Below, one piece after another: positions 9,217 through 17,243 of a stretch of DNA of 64,000 nt. The stretch is from positions 930,001 through 994,000 of the forward strand of contig NZ_AP025466.1 in the NCBI RefSeq assembly GCF_024347355.1. Direction: 5' to 3'. The stretch is from Vibrio chagasii. GTDB taxonomy: Bacteria > Pseudomonadota > Gammaproteobacteria > Enterobacterales > Vibrionaceae. The position numbers and the translations under genes were made by a program. The stretch's first letter is position 1. Each line of letters begins with the position of its first letter. The notes beneath the pieces are model-generated. The model was not told where the DNA came from. It did no database searches and was given only the letters and a program-made list of their open reading frames with translations.

Positions 9217-9639
9217 TTAGATCGCTTCTCCATTTACCATTACTGCGACATTAATGTTGCCACGAACCGCGTTTGAGTACGGGCACACCTGATGCGCGCG
9301 ACGAGTTAGCTTCAACGCTTCTTCTTGTGACATGTTTAGCTCAACCGCTAGGCTCACCGTCAGTGCAAATCCACCGTCATTATTCGGCCCAATACCTATT
9401 TCTGCAGTAACAGGAGCTGGCTCTATATCCATTTGATCTTCTCGCGCTACGTGCTGAATCGCACTAGAAAAGCATGCCGAATAGCCCGCCGCGAAAAGTT
9501 GTTCTGGGTTTGTCGCCGAACCCGTTCCCCCCATCTCCTTAGGATAAGCCAGTTCTAACTCCAAAAGACCGTCATTTGTTTTTACTTGACCATTGCGACC
9601 AGCCACTGCAGTAGCCTGAGTTTTATAGATTGTAGTCAT
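9217..9639 (-). CDS. ohr: Organic hydroperoxide resistance protein Ohr
   Basis: The 140-residue length and sequence match Ohr, a cytoplasmic thiol peroxidase that reduces organic and lipid hydroperoxides to alcohols. The two catalytic cysteines are present: C56 within the AAGYSACF motif and C119 in HQVCPYS. The N-terminal TGSATNPEQLFAAG stretch is also typical. The cysteines normally cycle through an intramolecular disulfide reduced by lipoyl proteins. The gene is divergent from a MarR-type regulator of the OhrR class, 130 bases apart, with repeated TTGCGCAC-like sites between them. This indicates derepression by organic peroxides, as known for this pair in other bacteria. Confidence 0.95.
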   Translation of the reverse strand: MTTIYKTQATAVAGRNGQVKTNDGLLELELAYPKEMGGTGSATNPEQLFAAGYSACFSSAIQHVAREDQMDIEPAPVTAEIGIGPNNDGGFALTVSLAVELNMSQEEALKLTRRAHQVCPYSNAVRGNINVAVMVNGEAI

Positions 9640-9660
9640 ACTAATTTCCTTTTTAATTTA

Positions 9661-9731
9661 AGTTGCGCACTATTTAGTTGCTCACAACCTTATATCGAAT
9701 TAAAGATCGTTGCAACTATATTGCGCACAAT
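9661..9731. promoter_or_regulatory. Candidate OhrR operator cluster between ohr and ohrR
   Basis: Three related words occur in the 130-base divergent promoter region: AGTTGCGCACTAT at 9661, AGTTGCTCACAAC at 9676 and ATTGCGCACAAT at 9720. The second and third are near-palindromic (GTTG/CAAC and ATTG/CAAT arms). An additional GTTGCAAC palindrome lies between them. Their position fits a repressor controlling both genes. Assignment to OhrR is inferred from position and the family, not from a proven consensus in this organism. Confidence 0.55.
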
Positions 9732-9769
9732 TTATTATGTTTTTTTCCATGGATAGCTAGGCAACGCCA

Positions 9770-10228
9770 ATGAGCCAGTGTCACACCGACAACATCATGA
9801 CCGACGACGATAAACTCTTACTCGAAAACCAAATTTGCTTCCCTCTCTATAGCGCAGCGAATGCGGTGATTCGAGCCTACCGTCCGCTGTTGGACGAGCT
9901 TGATCTGACCTACTCACAATATTTAGTGATGATTGTGTTATGGGAGAAAGACGGTGCCAGCGTGAAAGAATTGGGATCACAACTGCATTTAGACTCAGGC
10001 ACACTCACGCCGTTGCTTAAACGATTAGAAACAAAAGGCTACGTAGAGCGTGGTCGCAGTGAAACGGATGAGCGCGTTCGTGTACTCAATCTAACCGAGC
10101 GGGGTCGTGACCTCAGAGAGCACGCCAAGTCAGTGCCAAACGCCATGATGTGCAAAATTTCATTAGAGTTGGATGAAATGATCATGCTGAAGAAACTGTG
10201 CGGCAAAGTGCTCGATAATCTGGGCTAA
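9770..10228 (+). CDS. ohrR: OhrR, MarR-family organic-peroxide-sensing repressor
   Basis: The 152-residue protein has the winged helix of MarR regulators, with the recognition-helix region DSGTLTPLLKRLETKGYVER and the wing with DERVRVLNLT. The sensing cysteine of OhrR proteins is present at C23 in the context ENQICFPLYSA. Its oxidation by organic hydroperoxides releases DNA. The start at 9770 is used; a second ATG at codon 10 gives a protein closer to the usual family length, so the true start may be 9797. It is divergent from ohr, its expected target. It probably also represses itself. Confidence 0.92.
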   Translation: MSQCHTDNIMTDDDKLLLENQICFPLYSAANAVIRAYRPLLDELDLTYSQYLVMIVLWEKDGASVKELGSQLHLDSGTLTPLLKRLETKGYVERGRSETDERVRVLNLTERGRDLREHAKSVPNAMMCKISLELDEMIMLKKLCGKVLDNLG

Positions 10229-10295
10229 CAAAACGGAGCGCATAAAGACGACTTATAAATCAGAAACAAAAAGCGCCTTAGTCAATGGCTTACTG

Positions 10296-10590
10296 TTTAT
10301 AAGCTTTGTGTACCGGCTTGCTCTCAACATTGCTGATCTTTACTTAGGGAGATCACATCATCTGATTGAATTGATTGCTACTTCACTCGCACTAATCTTG
10401 TCATCAGCTCACTAATGGGCATTAACTTAGTGATAGCTAGACTCTTTCAGGCCCCGGCAAGCCCCAAACAAGCAAAACTCATAGCAATTGCTCGCAGTTT
10501 TGTTTTCATGGCATTGGGTATCATCATTTACCGAAGCTATTCCCAGAAAAAGGGGAGAGTCGTCTATTTGTTGAAATCTGATCGACAATC
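10296..10590 (+). pseudogene. 3' remnant of a MATE-family transporter gene
   Basis: Translation in successive frames matches the C-terminal part of the intact MATE protein encoded at 6084-7421. A first piece reads LALNIADLYLG (compare LLAPLIASIYLG). A second piece starting at the ATG at 10415 reads MGINLVIARLFQA (compare MGLNMVIANLFQA). A third reads LPKLFP. At least two frameshifts separate them and the 5' two-thirds is absent. The sequence is diverged from the intact gene, so it is an old paralogue or a foreign relative rather than a fresh copy. It abuts the left copy of the direct repeat bounding the island. Confidence 0.75.
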
Positions 10591-10663
10591 TTCAGCTACA
10601 GTGTGTGGAGCAGCTACAGAAAACACTTTGCTAGTTCTTTAGATCAACAGAGCGTTTAAAAGT
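10583..10663. repeat. Left island-boundary repeat, arm before the IS element
   Basis: This segment matches 21,355-21,438 with few differences, for example GACAATCTTCAGCTACAGT and AAAACACTTTGCTAG. In one frame both copies read as the end of a protein, DNLQLQ-x3-QLQKTLC-stop, suggesting the repeat is a gene 3' end. The segment is cut at 10,663 by an IS903-like element and resumes at 11,718. Confidence 0.8.
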
Positions 10664-11717
10664 GGCTTTGTTGCGTAATTCAGTTTAGAGACAGAGCCAC
10701 CCTGTTTCGCATGCTTTTTAGTCAATACGACAAGTTTCAGGCATACCTAACCCAGTAAGCTTGTTCAACGCTTTTATCATCGCGTAAGTTTCCCCCACCT
10801 GTGCATTGTAATTTCTTAAGCTCAATCGGCCTCCTAGCAACTGTTTAACTCGATACATCGCTGTTTCTGACAATGAACGTCTGTGGTATCCATACCGCTC
10901 TTTCCAATACTTATTTGAACCGTATAGCTTCTGGCAACCCACGGCGAGATTTCGAGGGTGACCACGCTCCCAGAAGGCTGCTCTTTCTCTTGGGGGAATA
11001 AGCGCAACGGCTCGCTTAATCTTAATAGCAGCGTGACACGCTCTTGTGTCATAAGCGCCATCACCAGACACCTCAAGGATACTTCGGCGTGTTTGTTTTA
11101 GTAAATTCGGGAGTACTTCTCCATCTGTAACCGTTGATAAACTTAGCTCGGCGGCAATGATCTCATGAGTGTTGGTATCGACGGCAATATGAAGCTTTCG
11201 CCAGACTCTACGCTTGCCATCCGTCCCATGTTTTTTGACTTTCCATTCACCTTCGCCATAAACCTTAAGGCCAGTAGCATCAATGGCCAGGTGCTGTATC
11301 GCTCCTCTCGTTTTAGTCTTAAATGAGACCTCAACTTGCTTGGCTCTACGACTGATGCAGGTGTAATGCGGACAACTTAACGGTACATGGGCTAACCTAA
11401 ATATCGAGTCGATAAATCCTTGCAGCGCTCTCAATGGCATAGAAAAAACCCGTTTCACCATGAGTGCTGTCGTGATAGCTAAATCACTGAACCGACGTGG
11501 CCTCCCACGCTTATTTTGTTTGCTTTGCGCCCAGCCGCTTATTGCCTCTTCATCAATCCAAAAGGTCAGAGAACCACGGTTAATGAGTGATTGGTTATAT
11601 TGCTTCCAGTTGGTTGTTTTGTAACGAGGTTTAGGCATAGAGCTACGAGAGGTAGTGGACGTAGCTGATCAGATCGTAGGCTCTGGATTTAGTTCCATTG
11701 AATTACGCAACAAAGCC
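10664..11717 (-). mobile_element. IS903-like (IS5 family) insertion sequence, copy 1
   Basis: The element is 1054 bp. It has 19-bp perfect terminal inverted repeats (beginning GGCTTTGTTGCGTAATTCA at the left) and a 9-bp target duplication TTTAAAAGT at 10,655-10,663 and 11,718-11,726. A 9-bp duplication and these tips are characteristic of the IS903 group. It carries one intact transposase gene. It interrupts the ~130-bp boundary repeat that is intact at 21,355. Confidence 0.95.
10718..11638 (-). CDS. IS903-group transposase
   Basis: The 306-residue DDE transposase matches IS903 length (307). It has an N-terminal DUF4372-free IS5/IS903 start (KTTNWKQYNQSL) and the acidic triad in LAIDATGLKVYG, VSGDGAYDT and SLSETAMYRVKQLLGG. 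The Tyr-x2-Arg-x3-Glu-x6-Lys type signature is represented by the HRRSLSETAMYRVKQ region. It acts on the terminal repeats of the element for cut-and-paste or replicative transposition. The reading frame is intact, so the copy may be active. It is roughly 90% identical in protein to the second copy at 20,263, by eye. Confidence 0.95.
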   Translation of the reverse strand: MPKPRYKTTNWKQYNQSLINRGSLTFWIDEEAISGWAQSKQNKRGRPRRFSDLAITTALMVKRVFSMPLRALQGFIDSIFRLAHVPLSCPHYTCISRRAKQVEVSFKTKTRGAIQHLAIDATGLKVYGEGEWKVKKHGTDGKRRVWRKLHIAVDTNTHEIIAAELSLSTVTDGEVLPNLLKQTRRSILEVSGDGAYDTRACHAAIKIKRAVALIPPRERAAFWERGHPRNLAVGCQKLYGSNKYWKERYGYHRRSLSETAMYRVKQLLGGRLSLRNYNAQVGETYAMIKALNKLTGLGMPETCRID

Positions 11718-11780
11718 TTTAAAAGTATCAACCGCAGAAACTAAAAAAGCTCCAATATCGCTATTGGAGCTTTTTTGCTT
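11718..11780. repeat. Left island-boundary repeat, arm after the IS element
   Basis: Starting with the duplicated TTTAAAAGT, the segment continues as ATCAACCGCAGAAACTAAA and a hairpin, matching 21,430-21,484. Together with 10,583-10,663 it forms one ~131-bp copy of the boundary repeat. Confidence 0.8.
11743..11776 (-). terminator. Intrinsic terminator at the 3' end of the island operon
   Basis: The stem AGCTCCAATA/TATTGGAGCT is flanked by six A residues and six T residues, so it can stop transcription from either side. It is the first strong terminator downstream of the minus-strand operon that ends at 11,943. The identical hairpin is part of the right boundary repeat at 21,452. Confidence 0.85.
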
Positions 11781-11811
11781 GATGCCTGTGATATAAAATA
11801 CCAAACTAAAA

Positions 11812-11898
11812 TTTCAATTTCAATTTCAATTTCAATTTCAATTTCAATTTCAATTTCAATTTCAATTTCAATTTCAATTTCAATTTCAATTTCAATTT
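11812..11898. repeat. Hexanucleotide tandem repeat (TTTCAA), about 14.5 copies
   Basis: An uninterrupted perfect TTTCAA array of 87 bases (TTGAAA on the minus strand). It lies between the stop codon of the MATE-type exporter (11,943) and the operon terminator, so it would be in the 3' untranslated part of the operon transcript. Being a multiple of six and outside the gene, length changes would not shift a reading frame. Perfect arrays of this size are prone to slippage. Confidence 0.95.
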
Positions 11899-11942
11899 TA
11901 AAATTAAAAGTTGACTAAGTATAAAAATAACATAGTACAGAC

Positions 11943-13241
11943 CTAAGCGGCTAAGTTGTGGAGCCATTTCCCAGAATTAAAGCGAAAGATAGAAAGGATA
12001 AGTTTTAAAAATTCTTCAATCAAAACAATAGAATATATATAAATCACTGACATTGAGATTGAATTTAAGTACAAAACAAGAGGCAAAGTAAATAGCCATT
12101 GAAAAATAAAATCACACCTCAAGCAAAAAAGACCATCACCGCCAGCTCGTATAACACCATTCATCAGCTGTATTGATAAGCTTTTAATGAATATACTAAA
12201 GATCATAATATAAAAGAAAATATCAGCATCGATAATTAGTTTATTTAAATTAAATAATTTAAAAATTAAATCTTTAGATATTAAAAGTAGCATTGAGATT
12301 AAAAATGACATTAAAAATGAGCTTATAATTGATATTTTAGCATCTTCAAATATATAATCATTACTTCTATTAGGTATATTTTTCCCTATTTCTATACCGG
12401 TTGATACAGAAAGCCCAATAGTAAAAGAGAGAACAACAGCTTCAATTGGACTAATTATTGACATAATATAGAGAACTTCTTGACCTCGACTTCCTACTAA
12501 AATATAAAAAGCGGAAGCACCTACAGCCCATATTACACCTGAAGATGAAGAGAAAAAAGCTTGCTTAAATATTCTAGACATTAAACCTGGTTTGTAACAT
12601 TTTATTCTCAACAAGACAGAAAATCGTCTATAAGATATATAAACGATAATTATAAATTCTATTAAAGAGCTTATAACAGTACCATACGCAGCACCTATTA
12701 CACCAAGTTTGAAATTATATACCAACACAAAACTAATGGTAATATTAATAAAAACAGAAAAAATCGATATATATGACGGAGTCCTATAATCACCTTTAAT
12801 ACGAATTAGACTCGATAATGTTAAGGTTACAGAAATAAATATAAGACTAAAAAGAACAATATCTATATAACTAGAGGATAAGGAAAGTATAATTTTATTT
12901 TCACTTGAAAATGAAATTATATAATCTTTAATATAATATACTAAAATGATAATAAGTAGAGCAACCCCGCAGCCAAACCTAAGGGTAAATTTGCTAGAAT
13001 AGCTTATACATTCAACACTTTCAGAGTTATGAGACATCACATAACTAGCACCTGTTGAGATACCTGATAAAATTATAAAGGCAACAAGAAAAATTTTTGA
13101 TGCTATACCTACGGCAGAAACACTTTCAAAACTGGATAAAGTTAACAAATATGTATCAACAAATGATTTAGATGAAACAATTAAACTCTGAACAGCGATC
13201 GGCAATGCAATAGAGTAAAGATAAAATATTCTTTTTAACAT
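11943..13241 (-). CDS. MATE-type exporter / flippase of the island operon
   Basis: The 432-residue protein is very hydrophobic, with about twelve membrane helices and the MatE-like region near residue 170 (LGVIGAAYGTVISSLIEF). It resembles MATE drug/metabolite exporters more than classic Wzx. It is the last gene of the minus-strand operon, 41 bases after the GalU-like gene. Its base composition is extremely AT-rich, like the rest of the operon and unlike the flanking genes. The expected role is to move the finished product or a lipid-linked intermediate across the inner membrane (inference). It shares the family, but not close sequence, with the MATE gene at 6084. Confidence 0.75.
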   Translation of the reverse strand: MLKRIFYLYSIALPIAVQSLIVSSKSFVDTYLLTLSSFESVSAVGIASKIFLVAFIILSGISTGASYVMSHNSESVECISYSSKFTLRFGCGVALLIIILVYYIKDYIISFSSENKIILSLSSSYIDIVLFSLIFISVTLTLSSLIRIKGDYRTPSYISIFSVFINITISFVLVYNFKLGVIGAAYGTVISSLIEFIIIVYISYRRFSVLLRIKCYKPGLMSRIFKQAFFSSSSGVIWAVGASAFYILVGSRGQEVLYIMSIISPIEAVVLSFTIGLSVSTGIEIGKNIPNRSNDYIFEDAKISIISSFLMSFLISMLLLISKDLIFKLFNLNKLIIDADIFFYIMIFSIFIKSLSIQLMNGVIRAGGDGLFCLRCDFIFQWLFTLPLVLYLNSISMSVIYIYSIVLIEEFLKLILSIFRFNSGKWLHNLAA

Positions 13242-13282
13242 AAAAGTACCAAATGGGAAGCTATTCGCTTCCCATATTAATA

Positions 13283-14065
13283 TTAAGGTGAGATTTCAAT
13301 AGAATGTTTATAATTTTCATTTAATAAGGAAAATTCAATAAATGTATTTATATATCCCACTTTTGATCCACAGTCATAACTTTTCCCAATCATATAGTAA
13401 GCACAAGAGTTATATAGCTCTCTAATTGCTGTTGTTAATTGGACTTCACCTGAAGGGTCTGGAGTTACATTACAAAGTAAATTCCAAATATTTTCTGTAA
13501 AAATATAACGACCGATAGCCGAGAAATTAGAATTTATTTCACCATTGAGAGGTTTTTCAACCATGTTTACAATCTTACTTATAGAACCTGGTGAAAAATA
13601 ATTTTTGTTTTCAACATCTATTATTCCATAAGATGAAACTTGATCCCATGGAACATCTTTTACCATCACTTTGCTTAGGTGATCTTGATAAAAGCTTTCT
13701 TTCATACTTTTAAAAGATCTATTTGACGGTTTCAGCAAGACATCAGGTAAAGCTACTGCAAAAGGTTTATTTCCGATATAAGGGTATGCACACAACACAG
13801 CATGGCCTAAACCCAATGGCTCTTTCTGGTAAATGTATTCAAACTTAATACCTTTATAGCTATCACTTTTTTCAAAATAATCTTTGATAGATTCCTTTCC
13901 TGGACCTAAAACAAAAACTATTTCTTTAAATCCTGAGGCAATACATTCACCAACGACATAATCAATAACTGGTTTATCTGTAACGACTAACATTTCTTTG
14001 GGGATGCTTTTACTAGCAGGGAACATTCTGGTGCCACGACCTGCTGCTGGGATAACTACTTTCAT
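13283..14065 (-). CDS. GalU-like nucleotidyltransferase (NTP:sugar-1-phosphate)
   Basis: This 260-residue protein starts with the nucleotide-binding signature IPAAGRGTRMFPASKSIPKEM of glucose-1-phosphate uridylyltransferases. It also keeps the later motifs EKPLNGE, GRYIFTENIW and SYDCGSKVGYI. GalU enzymes make UDP-glucose from UTP and glucose-1-phosphate. The protein is about 30-40 residues shorter than housekeeping GalU, and as a cluster copy it may use another sugar phosphate. Its start overlaps the stop of the hexapeptide acyltransferase by 4 bases (ATGA), showing translational coupling. It likely supplies the activated sugar for the cluster glycosyltransferases. Confidence 0.85.
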   Translation of the reverse strand: MKVVIPAAGRGTRMFPASKSIPKEMLVVTDKPVIDYVVGECIASGFKEIVFVLGPGKESIKDYFEKSDSYKGIKFEYIYQKEPLGLGHAVLCAYPYIGNKPFAVALPDVLLKPSNRSFKSMKESFYQDHLSKVMVKDVPWDQVSSYGIIDVENKNYFSPGSISKIVNMVEKPLNGEINSNFSAIGRYIFTENIWNLLCNVTPDPSGEVQLTTAIRELYNSCAYYMIGKSYDCGSKVGYINTFIEFSLLNENYKHSIEISP

Positions 14066-14679
14066 ATTGACTTGATATTTTTGACTACTTTAGCGGGATT
14101 ACCCATAACAATTGAGTATGCTGGCACATCACGAGTAACAACACTATTAGTTGATACCACTGCATGCTCTCCTACAGTTACACCTTTAAGAATTGTTGCA
14201 CCTTTTCCTATCCAAGCATGTTCCTTAATTATGACTGGTTTTGATAATATACGTTCGGCTTCATCGCTTTCCCCTCTTCCAAGCAACGGGTGACCATCAG
14301 AGTCCATAATCGTAACACCAGGACCGAAAGTGACATTGTCTTCTACAGTTACAGATTCATAAGAAATAATACACGTACCTTGTAAAACAACATTGTTGGC
14401 GATAGAAATAATACCTGGACTTCCATCGTTTACTTTAACTGATGTTAGTTTTATTTTACTGTTTGGGAATGCAAGGATATCTCTCGACTCCAAATAACAC
14501 CTCTCACCAATACTTATAACATTTTTAAATGTATCTTTATTAACAGGAAGGTGATTGTATTTTTTATCATAACACCAGGTAAAAGTGAGATCAGGGTCAC
14601 CACAGACAGCACTGGTTTGCCCAAGTAACGAGCTAGAGCCATCAAATCCCGTAAGGTAAATGTTTTTATACAAAGGCAT
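14062..14679 (-). CDS. Left-handed beta-helix (hexapeptide) O-acetyltransferase
   Basis: The 205-residue protein has imperfect hexapeptide repeats from about residue 85 onward ([LIV]-G-x4 type, for example ISIANNVVLQGTCIIS). It closes with the classical acyltransferase end IGKGATILKGVTVGEHAVVSTNSVVTRDVPAYSIVMGNPAK. A His within the DSDGHPL region is a likely catalytic base. WbbJ/NodL-like enzymes of this type transfer acetyl groups from acetyl-CoA to sugar hydroxyl or amino groups. Start and stop overlap with both neighbours (TAATG with the GT2 gene, ATGA with the GalU-like gene). The N-terminal ~80 residues are less typical and may bind the acceptor. Confidence 0.82.
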   Translation of the reverse strand: MPLYKNIYLTGFDGSSSLLGQTSAVCGDPDLTFTWCYDKKYNHLPVNKDTFKNVISIGERCYLESRDILAFPNSKIKLTSVKVNDGSPGIISIANNVVLQGTCIISYESVTVEDNVTFGPGVTIMDSDGHPLLGRGESDEAERILSKPVIIKEHAWIGKGATILKGVTVGEHAVVSTNSVVTRDVPAYSIVMGNPAKVVKNIKSI

Positions 14680-15539
14680 TACATATGCTCCGCATTTAAA
14701 AATATTGATTTATTGAGAGAGAAAATTTTATCTTCTATTGGTACACTATAGAAAGATGTTTGCCATATATTATATTTATCATGAATTCTCAATGCTGCAT
14801 TATTTGCTTCTGCTGCTTTATCACTAACTTCTTTTTCATGAGGCCAGTGAACGGAGCATAAACCTCTATCTACAACAAATTTATTGTTATTCATAAATAA
14901 TCTGATACCGAGATCTACATCTTCCCCACCCCATGAATTGAATGACTCATCAAATGCACCAGATTTAATTAATTCCTCTCTTTCTGCTGAAACATGGCAA
15001 GTCCAAAAAAGATCAAATGGCGCTGGCCAAGATGAAATGTTATAGCCAAATTCATCATATAGTGATTGTCTAATATCTAAAGCATTTAAGTCTTCCATCA
15101 TAGAAATTAATTGCTCTGTATTTTTATCTTTAAGGTGAGGCTCTATCTCTTCAAGTTTTTCATTCGAAATCTCAAAGCCATACACATATCCGATACAGAC
15201 AGTAGGGAACTTTGAATTCTCATGAATTTCAATATGTTTATCTATAGCATCTTTTTGTAGAAGCACGCCAGTATCAATAAAAACAATATAATCACCCTCA
15301 GCTGCATATAAACCTAAATTTCGAGCTTTTCCAGCTCGAAAGCCATCGTCTTTTTGCCAAATATACCTTAAATTTAATTTGTCTTTGAATATTTCGCAAA
15401 CTTGTCGTGAATCATCACTACCACCATCATCAACGACAATAACTTCAAAATTACTATTAGATTGAGAAACCAGAGAAGTTAATGTGTAGCTTAGCAATTG
15501 ACTTCTATTATAAGTTGGGATAACAACACTTAATTTCAT
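14679..15539 (-). CDS. Family 2 glycosyltransferase
   Basis: This 286-residue protein has a GT-A fold. The N-terminus is MKLSVVIPTYNRSQLLSYTL, the first acidic nucleotide-binding motif EVIVVDDGGSDDS is near residue 35, and a DTG in place of the common DxD is near residue 110 (IVFIDTGVLL). The later region (FNSWGGEDVDLGIRLF, near residue 215) resembles the galactosyltransferase/chondroitin-synthase-like C-terminal acceptor motif. It would transfer a sugar from a nucleotide sugar in the cytoplasm. It follows the GNAT gene by 12 bases and overlaps the acyltransferase gene as TAATG. The donor could be the product of the GalU-like enzyme (inference). Confidence 0.87.
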   Translation of the reverse strand: MKLSVVIPTYNRSQLLSYTLTSLVSQSNSNFEVIVVDDGGSDDSRQVCEIFKDKLNLRYIWQKDDGFRAGKARNLGLYAAEGDYIVFIDTGVLLQKDAIDKHIEIHENSKFPTVCIGYVYGFEISNEKLEEIEPHLKDKNTEQLISMMEDLNALDIRQSLYDEFGYNISSWPAPFDLFWTCHVSAEREELIKSGAFDESFNSWGGEDVDLGIRLFMNNNKFVVDRGLCSVHWPHEKEVSDKAAEANNAALRIHDKYNIWQTSFYSVPIEDKIFSLNKSIFLNAEHM

Positions 15540-15551
15540 TATTATTTTCTT

Positions 15552-16031
15552 CTATATTGACAAAATCATATATTCAGAATTATCACCATAGGAAAACATG
15601 TTATGAAGTGGTAATTCTTTCTTAAAGTTCATTTTATTCCAAAATTCAGAAGCACCATTAACCGCAACTAGTGAAATAGAGGAAAAATTAAAATCTTTAG
15701 ATTTTTTTTCAAAAAATCTAAAGAGTATACTCGCTAGGCCCGCCCCTCTTTTCTCAGAAGATAAAGCTAAATCATGAATATGTATATTCTTTGATTTATG
15801 AGGTTCGTACTCAATGCTATTTAAAGCAGGGTATGAATTTTTGGGATATGGCAATGCTATAATATAACCACATATAACCCTATCCATCTCGATAACAAAA
15901 CAAGTTTTTTTTGAAAAAAATACTTTTGACTCAAGTGAAACTCTCGGCTCTTCGAATTCAAAGCCATAAGAGTCTCTCTGAATTTTCAATATAAAATCCC
16001 AGTCTCGCTTCTCTATCTCTCTTATAATCAT
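15552..16031 (-). CDS. GNAT-family N-acetyltransferase
   Basis: The 159-residue protein has the four GNAT motifs. The acetyl-CoA pyrophosphate-binding loop is visible as LALSSEKRGAGLASILFRFF near residue 92, with the C-terminal VAVNGASEFWNKMNFKK motif B. Such enzymes acetylate primary amines of small molecules or proteins. In this operon the neighbouring PLP decarboxylase would produce a free amine, giving a natural substrate (inference). It lies 37 bases after the decarboxylase gene and 12 bases before the GT2 gene. The acceptor cannot be predicted. Confidence 0.85.
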   Translation of the reverse strand: MIIREIEKRDWDFILKIQRDSYGFEFEEPRVSLESKVFFSKKTCFVIEMDRVICGYIIALPYPKNSYPALNSIEYEPHKSKNIHIHDLALSSEKRGAGLASILFRFFEKKSKDFNFSSISLVAVNGASEFWNKMNFKKELPLHNMFSYGDNSEYMILSI

Positions 16032-16068
16032 AAGTTAATTCTTATATTTTATAATAAATTAAAAATCA

Positions 16069-17229
16069 TCAATTTACGAACTTATGAGTAAGAGGTTCAA
16101 AACCATTAAAACCCAAAGTTGTATAACTAGCAGAATAAGCACCGCATGATAAAATCCAAACTGGATCTCCTGGTTTTAAATCTTTTGGAATACCAATTAA
16201 CTCTTTTTCACAATTAAATACATCATCGCTATCACATGTCGGACCTGCAATAATCGCCCCAACACGGTCTTCAGATTGGCTGTTAGGAAAAAAAAGTGGG
16301 TAAGTCAGTGCATCTGTTTCATAAAGCCCATTAAACTTACCACAATTTAAAAATAGCCAGTTTTGCTTTTGACCATTAGGTTGTACTCGCTCAGTTAAAC
16401 GCACGACTTGGGTCTTGATTATTCCGAAGTCTGCAACAAGAAATCGTCCAGGCTCCATAATAAATTTTAATGAATATCCAGCAGTTTTTTCTAACTTTTT
16501 AATACCTGTCTTAATAGCTAAAATCAAACTATTAATTGGAGGCGTAAGCTTATTGCCAGATTTATCTAAATAACCTGAAGCTGGCAACCCCCCGCCTAAA
16601 TTTATATATTTTAACTGTATACCTTCATCTTTTATTTTTAAAAGTAATATATCTAACTGATCAAATATTTTATCCCAAGACAAAGGGTTCATTTGCTGTG
16701 AACCTATATGTAGTGAAATACCAGCTGGAATAAGACCGTTAATTTTAGCTTCTTTAAGAATTTTAATTGCCTCACTCAACGAACAACCAAATTTCTTACT
16801 TAACCCCCATACAGCACCTTTGCCATCGGTTGCTATTCGGCAAAAAACATTACTTCCAGGAGCATATTGTGCAATGGCCCTAGTGTCATCGATATTATCG
16901 GTTGCAAAGTCACGTATACCTAAGTTAAAAGCATTCGAAATTTGAACATCTGATTTAATAGTGTTTCCATAATGAATTTTATCGACTTTGGTTCCAGTCT
17001 TTAGTGCTTGAATAATCTCATTAGGACTTGCAGCATCAAACCCAGAACCTTTATTTGATAAAGTGTTTAGGACTTCGTCAAGAGGGCAGGATTTAATAGC
17101 AAATCTTATATCCAAGTTAGGAATTTCTTCCTTAAGTCTGTTGTACTGTCTTTCTATATTTTCTCTATCAAATACAATACAGTCTTCTTTTGTACTTTTA
17201 AGTACTTCTATTTGTTTATTTGAGATCAT
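16069..17229 (-). CDS. Fold-III PLP-dependent amino acid decarboxylase (ornithine/lysine/DAP type)
   Basis: The 386-residue protein matches the alanine-racemase-fold decarboxylases. The PLP-binding lysine is in FAIKSCP (about residue 47). The motif SLHIGSQ, the phosphate-binding YINLGGGLP and MEPGRFLVAD follow, and the C-terminal GPTCDSDDVF supplies the catalytic Cys and substrate-binding Asp of eukaryote-like ornithine decarboxylases. It should release CO2 from a basic amino acid or a related carrier-bound or modified amino acid, giving an amine. Specificity (ornithine, lysine, diaminopimelate or a bespoke substrate) cannot be fixed by eye. Its place in a cluster with transferases and a dioxygenase points to specialised rather than polyamine metabolism. 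It starts 14 bases after the GT-A-like gene. Confidence 0.88.
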   Translation of the reverse strand: MISNKQIEVLKSTKEDCIVFDRENIERQYNRLKEEIPNLDIRFAIKSCPLDEVLNTLSNKGSGFDAASPNEIIQALKTGTKVDKIHYGNTIKSDVQISNAFNLGIRDFATDNIDDTRAIAQYAPGSNVFCRIATDGKGAVWGLSKKFGCSLSEAIKILKEAKINGLIPAGISLHIGSQQMNPLSWDKIFDQLDILLLKIKDEGIQLKYINLGGGLPASGYLDKSGNKLTPPINSLILAIKTGIKKLEKTAGYSLKFIMEPGRFLVADFGIIKTQVVRLTERVQPNGQKQNWLFLNCGKFNGLYETDALTYPLFFPNSQSEDRVGAIIAGPTCDSDDVFNCEKELIGIPKDLKPGDPVWILSCGAYSASYTTLGFNGFEPLTHKFVN

Positions 17230-17243
17230 ACTTACTATATAAA

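Noticed and set aside
10415..10642. A 75-codon open frame as a small gene
   Set aside because: It is a piece of a frameshifted MATE remnant fused by chance to the boundary repeat.
11812..11898. Hexamer array as a CRISPR or as a phase-variable coding repeat
   Set aside because: There are no spacers, and the array is outside any reading frame; a six-base unit would not shift a frame in any case.
16069..17229. Assignment of the decarboxylase to vibrioferrin biosynthesis (pvsE-like)
   Set aside because: The operon lacks siderophore synthetases, a ferric-siderophore receptor and Fur-type boxes.
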